Shown piece by piece: positions 13,701 through 24,668 of a DNA stretch of 64,000 nucleotides. Positions within the stretch are counted from its first letter, which is position 1. The number at the start of each line of letters is the position of its first letter. Under the pieces are notes generated by a model. It did not search any database. It saw only the letters and a list, made by a program, of their open reading frames with translations, and had not been told where the DNA came from. The stretch is from Phytophthora hibernalis. Lineage: Eukaryota; Oomycota; Peronosporomycetes; Peronosporales; Peronosporaceae. The translations under genes were made by a program, and so were the position numbers. The stretch covers positions 62,001-126,000 of the forward strand of contig JAAKBF010000098.1 in the NCBI GenBank assembly GCA_012656075.1, read 5' to 3'.

Positions 13701-15218
13701 AGCATATCGTATTGAGAACGACTTCATCATCCATTTCGGAAGACCAAAGCGTTCTCAAACTCTTTTGGATGATTTCATCGTGGCTCGTCTGAGAGACATT
13801 CACGAAATCATTTCCGCTAACGTTAAGACCAACAATGTGACCACCGGCGAGCATCACGTACTCTACCAATGCGTTCAACAGCCCTACTGAGGCTCCAGGG
13901 TTAGTCCAGCTCACCATGTTCAAAAGTTCCAGTCTCCGGTATAATATTTTCATCTGAAGTCCAAAAACCGCGGTTGGCGTAAAGTCACGCAAAAACTCAA
14001 GATACGTATCAATATGCTGGAGCTCTTTCTCGTTTCTCGTTTCAATTCGGAAATCCAAGCGCTGGGCGCTGTCCACCTCTGCGGCAGCCTGAAGTAGTTG
14101 TATCCCGCGAGATGCGAACTCGATGTTGCTACGAAATATCTCCGGCGCTCGCTTTGCGCATTCTAACAACTGCAAAAATGATAAGTAACGATGCGCTGTA
14201 CGGAAGTTAAAGCTGTAGCCCTTGTACGTGTCCTTCGTCCGCTCAACATCCTTGACGATCACATCCACATATCTAAATCAAAGAATGAAAATACAAATAA
14301 AAGGTCAGTTGCTGAAAAAATGACCGACTGGTTCCTTCGCCGAAGCAACGTACCCTGGAATATCCGCGTATTCAAACGCGTAGCTGTCCAAGAACACTTC
14401 GAGCATCAACCAACGATCAACGTCCGGTCCATCCCAAGCACAGACTTTTGGAAAGTCTTTTCGCGCCCGTAGACGTCGAGGTCTTGCAATATCCCCATTA
14501 GCGCCGTATCTTTTGTAGTACTAAAGGCCAATGAATTCAGCTTCGTCTCAATCCTTGCATCCAGGTCCAGCAGCTCATTACTACCAAGTTACAATCAAGT
14601 ACATGATGAGATCTCTCATCCACACAGAACCTCCTCATAAAACACATCGCCTACCTCAACGTCGTTGGATACGTCTCCTTCCTGACCTCCGTCGATATCC
14701 CAGAAGGCTCTGGGTCCGAGAAGCTTATCTGCAGAGAGGTCGTGATTCGCTGAGTTGTCATCTACAGAGCAACAACAACCAACATCAGTCTCCATTTATA
14801 CCTCCCTCCACTTAGCTTCACTCACCGCGATCTCCTCTTCCGGCTTTCTCAGCTTCGTCTGCAGCTCGAGCTCCAGCAGCAGTTGGCGACTCAGGATCCT
14901 CTGCGCGCGCTTACTGCAGCTCTTGGCCCGCAGCTGCGTCTCCATCGTCTCCAGCTGCGTCTTCACCTCATTCAGCCTCTGCCAGGCCTCCTCTGGTTTC
15001 TCCTCCTCCAGCAGTCTCTGCACCTCCAGCAGCTCACACAGCGCCCCGTAGTACAGAAAGTCGGGCGAGCCAGGCACGAATCTCTTCTGTACCAGCTGCG
15101 CCTTGATCGCCACGCTCTCCGCCAGCGCGAACTCCTCCTGGAACGCCAGCTGGCTCTCCTCACTGCCAGAGGCGCCCTCCTTGGCCAGTTGCGCCTCCCA
15201 ATCCGACGAAACCATCAC
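7790..15218 (-). CDS. Very large alpha-2-macroglobulin-like multidomain protein
   Basis: A multi-exon gene encoding roughly 2,200 residues. The N-terminal exon (15218 to about 14826) is a charged helical region ending at a GTGAGT donor. A later exon 14520-14354 is framed by TTTAG and GTACGT signals, and the next begins near 14273 after a GATTTAG acceptor. The central part (13.6-11.6 kb) resembles macroglobulin-type beta domains (NLFLPEDPLRIYVRARNVKS, GVFVVEVFEKG). The 10.9-10.6 kb part (FLYRKDQEFF) and the C-terminus (KVYAKVTSGD, FFKDGYTDLLGKFDY) match, from memory, large A2M-related proteins of planctomycetes and some algae and plants. No thioester CxEQ motif is obvious. Frame changes near 13,635 and 10,170 lack good splice signals and may be sequence errors. 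Cellular role unknown; family assignment moderate. Confidence 0.6.
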
Positions 15219-15376
15219 TCCTGCTCCACTTGTGCTCTCGGTCGCTAATGCGGAAGTGAGTTCTCAGTCAGCTTCAACTCGTTGGGTACAAAATGTTGTA
15301 CCCAAGTTGGGTGGGCCACACAACTCAACGTTGATTGGCTGCTTTGAAGCGTCACTTCAACGTGGCTTTAGTGTCC
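15219..15376. promoter_or_regulatory. Divergent promoter with a 10-bp perfect inverted repeat
   Basis: Only 158 bp separate the start codons of the minus-strand A2M-like gene and the plus-strand EF-hand/RCC1 gene, so both must share this control region. A perfect palindrome lies at 15282-15305: arm TTGGGTACAA, four-base spacer, arm TTGTACCCAA, followed by another GTTGGGTGGG. Such symmetry is what a dimeric transcription factor site looks like. The factor is unknown. Confidence 0.5.
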
Positions 15377-18300
15377 ATGGGACTCTTCGGACGCAAGGGC
15401 AATAGCAGTCGCGTGGCAGAAGGCGGAGGCGGAGCTCTGGCTACAGCGTCTCCTGCTGCGTCTGCGAAGGGGAAGAGTGGGGACTTGGACTTGTTTGGGG
15501 CCGACAGCGACGAGAGCGACGACGATGCGACTATTGAACGGTACGCGAAGGACGGAGGAGACGAAAGTTTGAACGAGGAACAAGCAGCTGAAGCCGAGAA
15601 GAGGAAAATTGCAGTGCTGAACTCGAAGGTGGGGTGGCTCATTTAAAAGAGATAGTTAGGTGCTTACTGCCGCGTACCACGTAGTTATCGCCGGAAGAGT
15701 TGTTCAACAAGTACGACACGGACGGATCGGGAAATATATCAGCATCCGAGTTTCTGGCCATGGTACGGAGGGTTCAAGATGCACTATTAAAATGTCTTAT
15801 TTGTTAAGTTTTTGTGCTGGTGCTGTGTAGCTGCCGGATCTGGGGATTTCCATCTCGGGGCCAAAAGCGCTGCGGATTTTTCGTAGATGTGATACTGACG
15901 GCGGCGGTGAAATTGACCTCATCGAGTTCAAGATGGCCATGTTTGCGGTAGATCCTGTGTCTGGTAACACGATGGGCTTCTCTCCGTCGGCTTTGTTGGG
16001 TCCTAGAGACGCCTTCGAGCTGTTTGATGAGGACGGGACGGGCCAGATTGATGCATTAGAGTTTGCGGTAAGTTGGGGTGTTGGGTGATACCCTACTCGT
16101 GAGGTTGACTGAGGAATGTGAATAGGATGTGCTGGAGTACTTTGGTATGACTGTGAGCGATGAAAAGCAGGAGAAGATTTTCAAGAAGTATGATAAGGAC
16201 AAGAGCGGATACATTGATTACAAAGAGTTTCGTTCGATGTGGGTCCGTCTCGTGGATGTACAAGAAGAACTCACAAACCGTGGGGTTGAGGTGCCAAAGC
16301 ATACACGGCTAGGGAAGATGCAGCAAATGCTAGAGACAATTTTAGATGAAGAAGACGCTCGCGAAGCAGTGGCACTGGAGGCAGCGAAAAAGTTTCTGGA
16401 ACGCCAGCGAGTCAAAGAGTTTCGAGAAATGTTGAGTCGGAAAGCACTGGTTCGAGCTGAAGACGAGTTAGCAGCTGCATTAGATGCAGCTGGGCAAGTG
16501 TATATCATGGGGAGTGGGAAGTACGACCAGTTTGTGGGGGATCCCGTCACTAGAGACGAAAGTCTGTTCCCAGGCTTTAAGGCTGTGAGTGAGATTTGGT
16601 CTTATCGGGTAAATCCGACCGAGCAAGCGCAGGTAAACAAATCACGACCGGCACCAAAGGTAAACAAACAAAAGAAGAAAGCGAGTCCAATGACAGAAAC
16701 AAGTGAAATTAAGTCGCAGCCAAAGAAGGTTATTCCGCCTCAAGCTGGTAGCGAAATCAGTGTTTCGGCATCCAAATACGTTCGTCGAAGATTAGAAAAT
16801 AAACGCTGGAAGTTCCAGAGCCCACCGAGGTTGAACAAACGGACAATTTCCCAGACGAAAACGCTTATTCGAGCAATGTCCTGTGAGAGAGATCTATCGA
16901 ATGAACGTTCCGACGGAGACCAGCATGTCGACTCAAATGAACCCACTGAGACATCAGAAATTGAAGAGTTCACCGGTGACGAGAACAATCAAGACGAGGA
17001 AGAACTTGCCAAACTCTTCTTTGAAAACCGGGAATTTGTTCGGAGCTTAAGATTTCGATCGACATCTTTGATGACAAATACGGGGCCTTTGTGGGGTAGG
17101 AGCGTCGTGCAAGGTGCGATCAGCGATAGTGTCGCTTTTGCCATAACAAGTTCGGGGTGTGTTTTTAGCTGGGGAGGGAGAAATAATACATGGGAAGCAT
17201 CAGCTCGGCGCCTAGCTGGATTTGATAGCGACTCAGATGATGATTTTGAAGGTACCGACACGAAGAAAAGGAAATATAATCAATCAGATACCGGTAATGG
17301 TGTACGGGCGAAGATAACCCTCGATCAGCTCTTCAGAAGATGTGTACCCCTGCACAGGTATGATCTTCCCGGTATAACAATACTCGAAACTTGTCTAATG
17401 CATTTGCCTACAGCTAGAAGAGCTACGTGATCCTGGTGTGGAAGCGAAAAAGAAGAGCTACTGGAGCTTGAAGATCGACAAAACGAAGAGAACCAACGCT
17501 ATGAAAGGTAGGCACTTGTAACCATAAAACAATTGCTGGCGAGATTCTGATCCATAACATACTGCTTTGAAGGTTGAAACGAGTTGTCACGTATTACGAC
17601 GTTTGGGAACCACCTCCCAGCAATGCGACGCGGTTGCTCTTCATGGAGCAAGTGCTTCTACCCAAGGTTGAATATGAGCAGCTTATTACGTCTGGCCAAC
17701 TGCGTGGGCTTGAACTCGATCAGATGACCAAAATGGACTTGTTACTCGCACTGGGAGAATGCTTCGAACTTGAAGTCGAGGTAAAAGGTGAAGAAGGGCA
17801 CACTGCATTCAAAGAATCGGAAAAGATGATCAAGGTACGAAGATAAAATGTGATTATCTACAGCCCACGCAGTCACAAACCGTAAAATGAACAGGAATGC
17901 AGTGCAGACAAAAAGCAAAGACAAGACAAGCAGGTTAATCTGCTCCAATTGGTACGTTGCCTGTTCCGAGTTGGCAAGTGTGGTCATAACATTCCATTCG
18001 GGTTTCTGTACTAGGAAAAGAGAAACTACTACAAGGAGTATGTGGTTCTTCAGCTTTCCAATCAGTGAAGTGTATCTCTGACAGAGCAAACTTAACCTGC
18101 TTCCTTACAGTGGGCAGATGTCAAAATATCACGCGACAACCGACATGCCAAGCTTGAAGAGGATGCAAAAGCCAAAATCATCGAGAAAGCTAACCGTGCA
18201 GTGAGTAAAGCGACGCATCATTCTTTTGAATTATGCACCTCCGACTGAGACCTTGTGGACAATCTTGCTGTAGGATCGCACATACGAGTCTAGAGCTGCT

Positions 18301-21019
18301 CGGAGGGTTGTTCAATTGGAAGATACAATCGCTGAGTTTACGGCTCGAGGTGAAAATTCGCGGATTGATATGAGCGGGGTTACTTCAAGGTAAGGAAAAT
18401 AACCTACCGGTAGTGTGCAAGTGCCTCGATCTGATCTTCGTATTTTGATTGTTTGTACATGAAGAGGACCACCGCTTCACTCTCCCAGAGGAGCAGTGGT
18501 AAGTGCACACTACATGTAGCTGAATCGAAATCCAGGACAAGTGCTGATTTTAATTTGCAGGCCGTAGCAAATGTTTCTGCAGGGGTTCCCACGTGGCACT
18601 GCTTATGCAAGATGGGTACGGAGTCTTGAATTTGCTGGCATTGCCGACCTGCACTCACCCGTGGCCAATGATATTTAGATCCCTTTATACGTGCGGAATT
18701 GGTGCAAGTGGGCGCCTTGGTCTTCAGCCGAATGAGCGAGGGCTATTTGTTTCGACACAAACCACCCCCAGCGTGTGGAAGCTTTCAATGTGCGAAATTA
18801 TGGCTGTACGCTGACAATCTGTCAACTAATGCTGTCACTTCCACGTTTTTAGGATCTGAGCCTGCGCCAGGTGTCTTGCTCCTTTTCGCACAGTGCGGCA
18901 ATTGACTCGGACGGATCACTATACACTTGGGGGTCGGCATGCAGTGGTAAACTGGGTGTCGGAATTGTTGAGGACGAGTACAAGCAGTACTCTTTGACAC
19001 CATTGCTGGTCAAATTCCCTGGTAAACGAAGAATACGATCCGTGTCCTGCGGAGACTCGCATAGCGGGGCAGTTTCAACGGCAGGGGAATTGTTCATGTG
19101 GGGTTCCGCAAATGGTGGACGCCTTGGACTTGGGCCTCATGTGAGCGATACGATCGTTGTTCCAACGTTGGTAAGAGATCTTGTGAACAAGAAGGTGCGG
19201 GTATGGCAAGTGTCATGCGGGACAGCACACTCCGCAATTTGCACCGAAGTCACGTCAGAATATAATGGAGGAAGCAAGAAGCTTCTTGGTGGTCAGGTTT
19301 ATATCTGTGGGGTGCAATTGCACTTAGTCGATACATTTTGTCGTGGGAGCGCGTACCAGAGCTAGATGGAGTTGGAATTCGTCAGGTGGCCAGCGGCGGA
19401 AGCCATACAGCCGCTGTATCCTCGTACGGAGAACTTTACACGTGGGGTCGCAATAATCATGGCTGTACAGGTCACGATGTCACCGTAAGTGTACTTATTT
19501 GCTGATAGTTGTGAGGATGCTAACCAAGTAATCCCGATTTGTATGTCTTGATCACAGCGCGGATTTTGGAAAAACCAGAGCTACTCAAGTGCCTACACGT
19601 TGAACCTTACAATCTTGCATTTGGCAAGCCAAGTCGTCAGATTACCGTCTACAACGAACAAGGACCACACCTGGCTGTCAATGGGGAAATCGGAGGTGCT
19701 TTAGCGACCTGCATCCACACGCACGTACGGCCGAATGATTTGATGTCTTGCTATTACATACCGTGCTAATTGGTTACGGACATATTGCTTTGTAGTTTGA
19801 AGACAAGCCGTGGTGGGAGGTGGATCTTGGCCAGCCTGCCGTCATCGAAAAGATTAGGGTGAGCGGTACACCCATTGCCTACATTTCTTGTGCGAAAATG
19901 TACCCCAAAAACTAACTTGTATTATTTCAGCTGTGGAATCGAACGGACGAACCGTTGAACCCGTCAAAAAGCAGGAGCGAGTACAGCGGTCGGCTCTTCC
20001 CGTGCTGGATCTTCGTGAGCGAATTTGCATTTAAAGACCTGGAAGGCAACGAAGGGTGAGCTCAAGCATGACTTCATGTTATCACGTACCGAAGTTCTTA
20101 CGAAATCATCACTGGCAATCCTTTTTCGATGTAGTTTGCGGGCCGCTAAATTGCAGTCGAGCGCGTTCGAACTCTTCCGAACCAACAAACGCATGACCGA
20201 GTGGGTACTCCCCACAGCTAACACTGTGGGCCAATTTGTCCGGGTCCAGCTACAAAACAAGAATTTCCTCCATTTCGCAGAGGTCGAGGTGTTTGGCGTC
20301 TACTCGGCATTCAAGTATGTGGGTCGCGTCGGCACGGTGCAGTGCAGTGCGGACGCCACGCTTGTAGTCATGCCTCCCATTTCCACCCAAAGGTACGTCT
20401 GCGTAGCTTTGTCCTGCTACTTGAACAGCGCCTAACATTTCTCGATTCTGTCGGGTACAAAATACAGCATCCTAGACGACTACTACCTCCGCGCGATCCA
20501 AGCAGATGCCGATCACGCCACCATCCTGCGCCAGTACGACGCGTACGAGCGATCGTTCCGCAAGTTTGGTCGTGGCAACGCAGAAGCACTCGATGGGCCT
20601 TGTCGTCTCTGTCGCGTCTTTCGCGATTGTGAGATCTGCCAATTCTACGCTTCTGCCAAGTACAATCGGCGCTCGATTGTCAACGATGAGCAGAAAGCGC
20701 TTCCTCTCCGCCTCGTCGGCGATCGCATGGGGCTCAAGGTGCGTCTTGCAGCCATTGTAATTCAACTCCCTGCACTAACCGAGGCTTTCATTTCTAGGAA
20801 CTCGTTCAGGTTGCTTTGGCCGAGGGCACATTGGAAGCCGAGCAGCAAGAGCGCAGTCGCCAAGAGCAAGAAGCCGCCGAACGTATACAAGAAGCTCACG
20901 AAGCAGTGGAATTTGAAGCTGAGCGACAACGACTAGAAGAACAAGAACGTACCAAGCGACAAAGTCGGTTAGTGAAGACCTTCCAAGGGCTCAACTTACT
21001 CAGCAACAAGAAAGGGTAG
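15377..21019 (+). CDS. EF-hand, RCC1-repeat and discoidin-like multidomain protein
   Basis: A gene with many short GT-AG introns. The start is taken at MGLFGRKG (15377); an in-frame ATG also exists at 15335. Four canonical 12-residue EF-hand loops follow in order: DTDGSGNISASE (about 15720), DTDGGGEIDLIE (about 15890), DEDGTGQIDALE (about 16030) and DKDKSGYIDYKE (about 16195). A basic/acidic linker comes next, then RCC1-type blades (CVFSWGGRN near 17160; LYTCGIGASGRLGL near 18690; SLYTWGSACSGKLGVG near 18920; LFMWGSANGGRLGLG near 19095; LYTWGRNNHG near 19435). A galactose-binding/discoidin-like domain (WWEVDLGQPAVIEKIRLW at 19813-19935) precedes a C4 motif (CRLC-x5-CEIC near 20605) and a coiled coil. 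Apparent single-base losses near 18770 and 19320 shift the frame. Likely a calcium-responsive scaffold or exchange factor; substrate unknown. Confidence 0.75.
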
Positions 21020-21128
21020 CCATTTCACTTCAACTTGAAGTGCATGGGTTTTCAACCATGGGTGTTTCCCTTCCACCCATCTCCTGTCTTATCTCATCAC
21101 CCAAACCTCTCATCCTTCATACGATAAA

Positions 21129-21137
21129 GGCGGGAAA
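21129..21137 (+). promoter_or_regulatory. E2F/DP consensus site upstream of Wee1
   Basis: GGCGGGAAA is an exact E2F/DP core (reverse of TTTCCCGCC), 39 bases before the first Wee1 ATG. About 10 bases further on, TTCATTGTTGAATTTT (21146-21161) resembles the oomycete initiator (TCATT followed by an A/T-rich TTT block). The pairing of an E2F site with an initiator directly before a cell-cycle gene makes it a credible control element. Confidence 0.5.
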
Positions 21138-21176
21138 CGCTTCGAGTTCATTGTTGAATTTTCCTTCTCTGGCGTT

Positions 21177-23290
21177 ATGCTGCTCAACGCGTTACGCAGT
21201 AAAGCGCGCGACGGCTCGTCGCAGCCTTCGAGCGGTAGTAGCGGGTCCAAGACTCAGCGCTCGATCCACGACTTCTTCTCCCAGTCCAGTCACCCGCGCG
21301 TAAGCAAACTACGCAAGGCGCGACGGTCTCTTGAAGCCTCCGCAAGGGCAGCAGCTTTAGTGCCGCCATGGACGAGCACGAGGACGAGGCTGTGCAGAAA
21401 CGCATCGACTACGACGTCATGGAGGACGAGAGCAGCGAGGATCCCATGCTGATGGCCTCCCAGAGCAGCGACAGGCCCAAGAAACGCGACTTGTCCAGTC
21501 AGAGAAGTGAACCCGACTGGGAGCCTACTACGCACACACCTGTGCGCTTCGGCCTACCACCCACGAGTCAGGGCTGCTATACGCCACAGATGCACCAGTT
21601 CAGCCAGGACGACATGGACTTCCTCACGCCCAGAGACCAGCCGGTAATGCTATCAAACCCGACGACGCCCTCACCGTTGAAGAAGAGACCAAGACTCCAT
21701 AGCGGAGCCGACGTGGTGCAGGAGGAACAGGTGCAGAACCTGACGCATGACATGACCCACATGGACGTTCGACGAGCGAGGAGAGGCCCTCCGTCTTTCT
21801 CCAGTCAATCGTCAATGGACTTGGGCTCGCCGTTGAAAAAGAGGATAAACGTCGTGGTGAACGCCAAGAGACCACGACCCAACGGGTAAGTGATTGTGCT
21901 TGTGAGAGTGTCTTCGTGCTGCTCACTTGTGTGGGTTGATCTTTTGCAGTGAACGAGCGGTGTCGCTCTTGTCTGAAGAGAGCTATGTGAACCCGTTCGC
22001 GCCGGAGACGGACTCGGGGAAGAAAAAGATTTCCAGACGCAAACGGCGGTCGTTTCCGTCTGCATGGGTGGGAGGACAGAACGGATCGCCTGCTTCCAAG
22101 TACCTGTCGGATTTCTCCGAGCTCGGAGTAAGCTGTCTGTCTGTTGTTGTCGCTAGGACACATAACTAAGTGTGGTGCTCTTCTTGGCAGTTGATCGGCT
22201 CGGGCTCGTTCTCGAAGGTGTACAAGTGCATGAAAAGATCGATGGCTGGGTGTACGCGTTGAAGAAGAGCAAGCGCCATTTCCGCGGGAAGGCAGACACG
22301 TATGTACCTGTGTATTGGTTGCTGCTGGTGCTTTGTGCGTATACACTTACGTTTGCTGCTGTTGTTGTACCACAGTGAGCGAGCTCTTCGAGAAGTGCAA
22401 GCGCTAGCAGCGCTGAGTAGCAGCAACCACGTTGTCCGATATTTCGATGCCTGGATAGAAGACGACTTGCTCTACATCCAGCTTGAAAACCTGGAGGGTG
22501 CTCGTTGGCTGGCGTTGTCAACAAGTACGCACCGCACAAGGTCCCGGAAGAGACACTATGCAAGCTGCTGTGCCATATTGCTCAGGTGGGTTTATCTTCT
22601 GGAGGGCTGTTCCTCGACCGGAACTAACGTCTTTGATTTACCGTAGGCTCTTTACGACATGCACAGCAAGAAAATGGTCCACATGGACGTCAAACTACAA
22701 AACGTGCTGGTCGGCCCCGGGAGGTCTACAAGGTAAACTGCTCTCGAATGTCAAAACACTAGGTGATAGTGCTCATATTTGCTGCCTTGTTGTTTGCAGT
22801 TGGGCGACTTGGGAACTGTCGCTCACCTTGACGGCAGCATGGAAATCACGGAGGGTGACAGTCGATATCTTAGTCGGTACGTGCTTTTGCGCCAGCACTT
22901 GACGAGGCAAGAGGCTGTTTAGCTGACTTGTTGTCTCCTTGTTCATTGCAGTGAATTGCTGGAAGGCAACCGGAATAATTTGCGCGCCGGCGACATCTTC
23001 GCCCTGGGAGCCACCATTTATGAGCTCGCGCTTGGAACAACGCTGGCGGGTGGCGGCGAAGAATGGCAGAAGATCCGCGACGGAGACCTCGTGATGTTCC
23101 GGTACGCACTGATACTCTCGTGCCACCACGGCCTCGTTTCTTTTACTGACGAACTTTCTCACTTGTTCACTGCAGACAATACTCCAACTCGCTGCAGCAC
23201 CTGATCGCCAGCATGATGCACCCGGACGCTCTACAGCGGCCTCTCGCCGAAGACATCCTGCAGCATGAGGTGGTGCTGCCCTTCCGCTAA
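21177..23290 (+). CDS. Wee1-type protein kinase (mitotic inhibitor)
   Basis: Wee1 kinases phosphorylate the glycine-loop tyrosine of CDK1 and delay mitosis. Nine exons fit GT-AG splicing: 21177-21299, 21347-21885, 21950-22127, 22191-22299, 22376-22585, 22647-22732, 22800-22876, 22952-23101, 23176-23290. The N-terminal half is disordered, with repeated S/T-P sites and SPLKKR motifs. The kinase domain has the glycine loop GSGSFSKV, the ATP lysine in YALKKSK, the Wee1-typical VVRYFDAW and ALREV, the catalytic loop HMDVKLQN, and DLG in place of DFG, as in Wee1. EGDSRYL and DIFALG complete the pattern. The first exon adds a PIP-box (QRSIHDFF, residues 27-34). A strong Kozak ATG at 21368 is an alternative start that would drop it. 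Three one-base losses (near 22240, 22505 and 22720) break the frame inside the kinase domain and look like consensus errors. Confidence 0.85.
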
Positions 23291-23537
23291 AGTCTTCGCG
23301 TCCGTACACTAATAACTTGCATGATAAAACGAAATAAACTACACATTGAGCAACAATGCGGGACGTGTGCGGGACGGCTTCGTTGAATGGATGTCCGCGT
23401 CCTAGAAGGTACGCTTGTGATGTCATCGTGGGATCCCGGCGGTGTTTGTTCACCATCCAACTTCGACTTGCCCGAACTATGGCAAGGGTATCTATGACTC
23501 CACGGTCGCAGTGGTTTCGCAGCCACACGTCGGCAGA

Positions 23538-23546
23538 GCTCATTCC
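23538..23546 (+). promoter_or_regulatory. Oomycete initiator-like element of the desaturase gene
   Basis: GCTCATTCC matches the GCTCATTYY core of the oomycete initiator and lies 37 bases upstream of the desaturase start codon, a usual distance for transcription starts in Phytophthora. Confidence 0.5.
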
Positions 23547-23582
23547 AGGACGTGCGGCGCAGCAGACAGCGACTAAAGTGCC

Positions 23583-24668
23583 ATGGCGACCAAGCAGCCG
23601 TACCAGTTCCCGACGCTGACGGAGATCAAGCGGTCGCTGCCCAGCGAGTGCTTCGAGGCGTCCGTGCCGCTCTCGCTCTACTACACGGTGCGCATCGTGG
23701 CCATCGCCGTGGCGCTGGCGTTCGGCCTCAGCTACGCGCGCGCACTGCCCGTGGTCGAGAGCTTCTGGGCGTTGGACGCCGCGCTCTGCACCAGCTACAT
23801 GCTGCTGCAGGGCGTCGTGTTCTGGGGCTTCTTCACCGTGGGCCACGACGCCGGCCACGGCGCGTTCTCTCGCTACCACCTGCTCAACTTCGTCGTGGGC
23901 ACGTTCGTGCACTCGCTCATCCTCACGCCCTTCGAGTCGTGGAAGCTCACGCACCGCCACCACCACAAGAACACGGGCAACATCGACCGCGACGAGATCT
24001 TCTACCCGCAGCGCAAGGCCGACGACCACCCGGTGTCGAGAAACCTGGTGCTGGCGCTGGGCGCCGCTTGGTTCGTCTACCTGTTCGAAGGCTTCCCGCC
24101 CCGTAAAGTCAACCACTTCAACCCGTTCGAGCCGCTGTTCGTGCGTCAAGTGGCTGCTGTGGTCATCTCACTCACGGCGCACTTTGCTGTGTTGGCGTTG
24201 TCCGTGTACCTGAGTTTCCAGGTGGGGCTCAAGGCCATGACGCTCTACTACTACGGCCCCGTGCTCGTGTTCGGCAGCATGCTCGTGATCACCACGTTCC
24301 TGCACCACAACGACGAGGAGACTCCATGGTACGGAGACTCGGACTGGACCTACGTCAAGGGCAACCTGTCGTCCGTGGACCGGTCCTACGGCGCGCTCAT
24401 CGACAACCTGAGCCACAACATCGGCACGCACCAGATCCACCACCTCTTCCCCATCATCCCGCACTACAAGCTCAACCGCGCCACGGCGGCCTTCCACAAA
24501 GCCTTCCCGGAGCTCGTGCGCAAGAGCGACGAGCCGATCCTCCAGGCTTTCTGGCGCGTCGGCCGACTGTACGCCAACTACGGCGTCGTGGACCCGGAAG
24601 CCAAGGTCTTCACGCTGAAAGAGGCCAAGGCGGAGGCCGAGGCGGCCACCAAGACTAAGGCCACCTAA
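23583..24668 (+). CDS. Omega-3 (delta-17) fatty-acid desaturase
   Basis: An intron-free 361-residue membrane desaturase with the three histidine boxes of the family: HDAGH (88-92), HRHHH (124-128) and HQIHH (283-287). Length and sequence closely match, from memory, the characterised Phytophthora delta-17 desaturases, which insert the omega-3 double bond into 20-carbon omega-6 acyl chains (arachidonate to eicosapentaenoate) in the ER using cytochrome b5. Hydrophobic segments around residues 28-52, 65-83 and 190-240 fit four membrane spans. Codon third positions are overwhelmingly G or C, much more than in the neighbouring genes, suggesting strong expression. The frame is fully intact. The next gene upstream is Wee1 (293 bp away), with no apparent functional link. 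A delta-15/omega-3 activity on C18 substrates is the main alternative. Confidence 0.92.
   Translation: MATKQPYQFPTLTEIKRSLPSECFEASVPLSLYYTVRIVAIAVALAFGLSYARALPVVESFWALDAALCTSYMLLQGVVFWGFFTVGHDAGHGAFSRYHLLNFVVGTFVHSLILTPFESWKLTHRHHHKNTGNIDRDEIFYPQRKADDHPVSRNLVLALGAAWFVYLFEGFPPRKVNHFNPFEPLFVRQVAAVVISLTAHFAVLALSVYLSFQVGLKAMTLYYYGPVLVFGSMLVITTFLHHNDEETPWYGDSDWTYVKGNLSSVDRSYGALIDNLSHNIGTHQIHHLFPIIPHYKLNRATAAFHKAFPELVRKSDEPILQAFWRVGRLYANYGVVDPEAKVFTLKEAKAEAEAATKTKAT

Noticed and set aside
14796..15248. Leu/Gln-rich plus-strand frame opposite the first exon of the A2M-like gene
   Set aside because: Its composition is the mirror of a coiled-coil exon with a good donor site on the minus strand.
22773..24149. 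A 458-residue open frame on the minus strand across the desaturase
   Set aside because: It is the antisense shadow of a gene with extreme GC third positions; its composition is low-complexity and no domain is visible.
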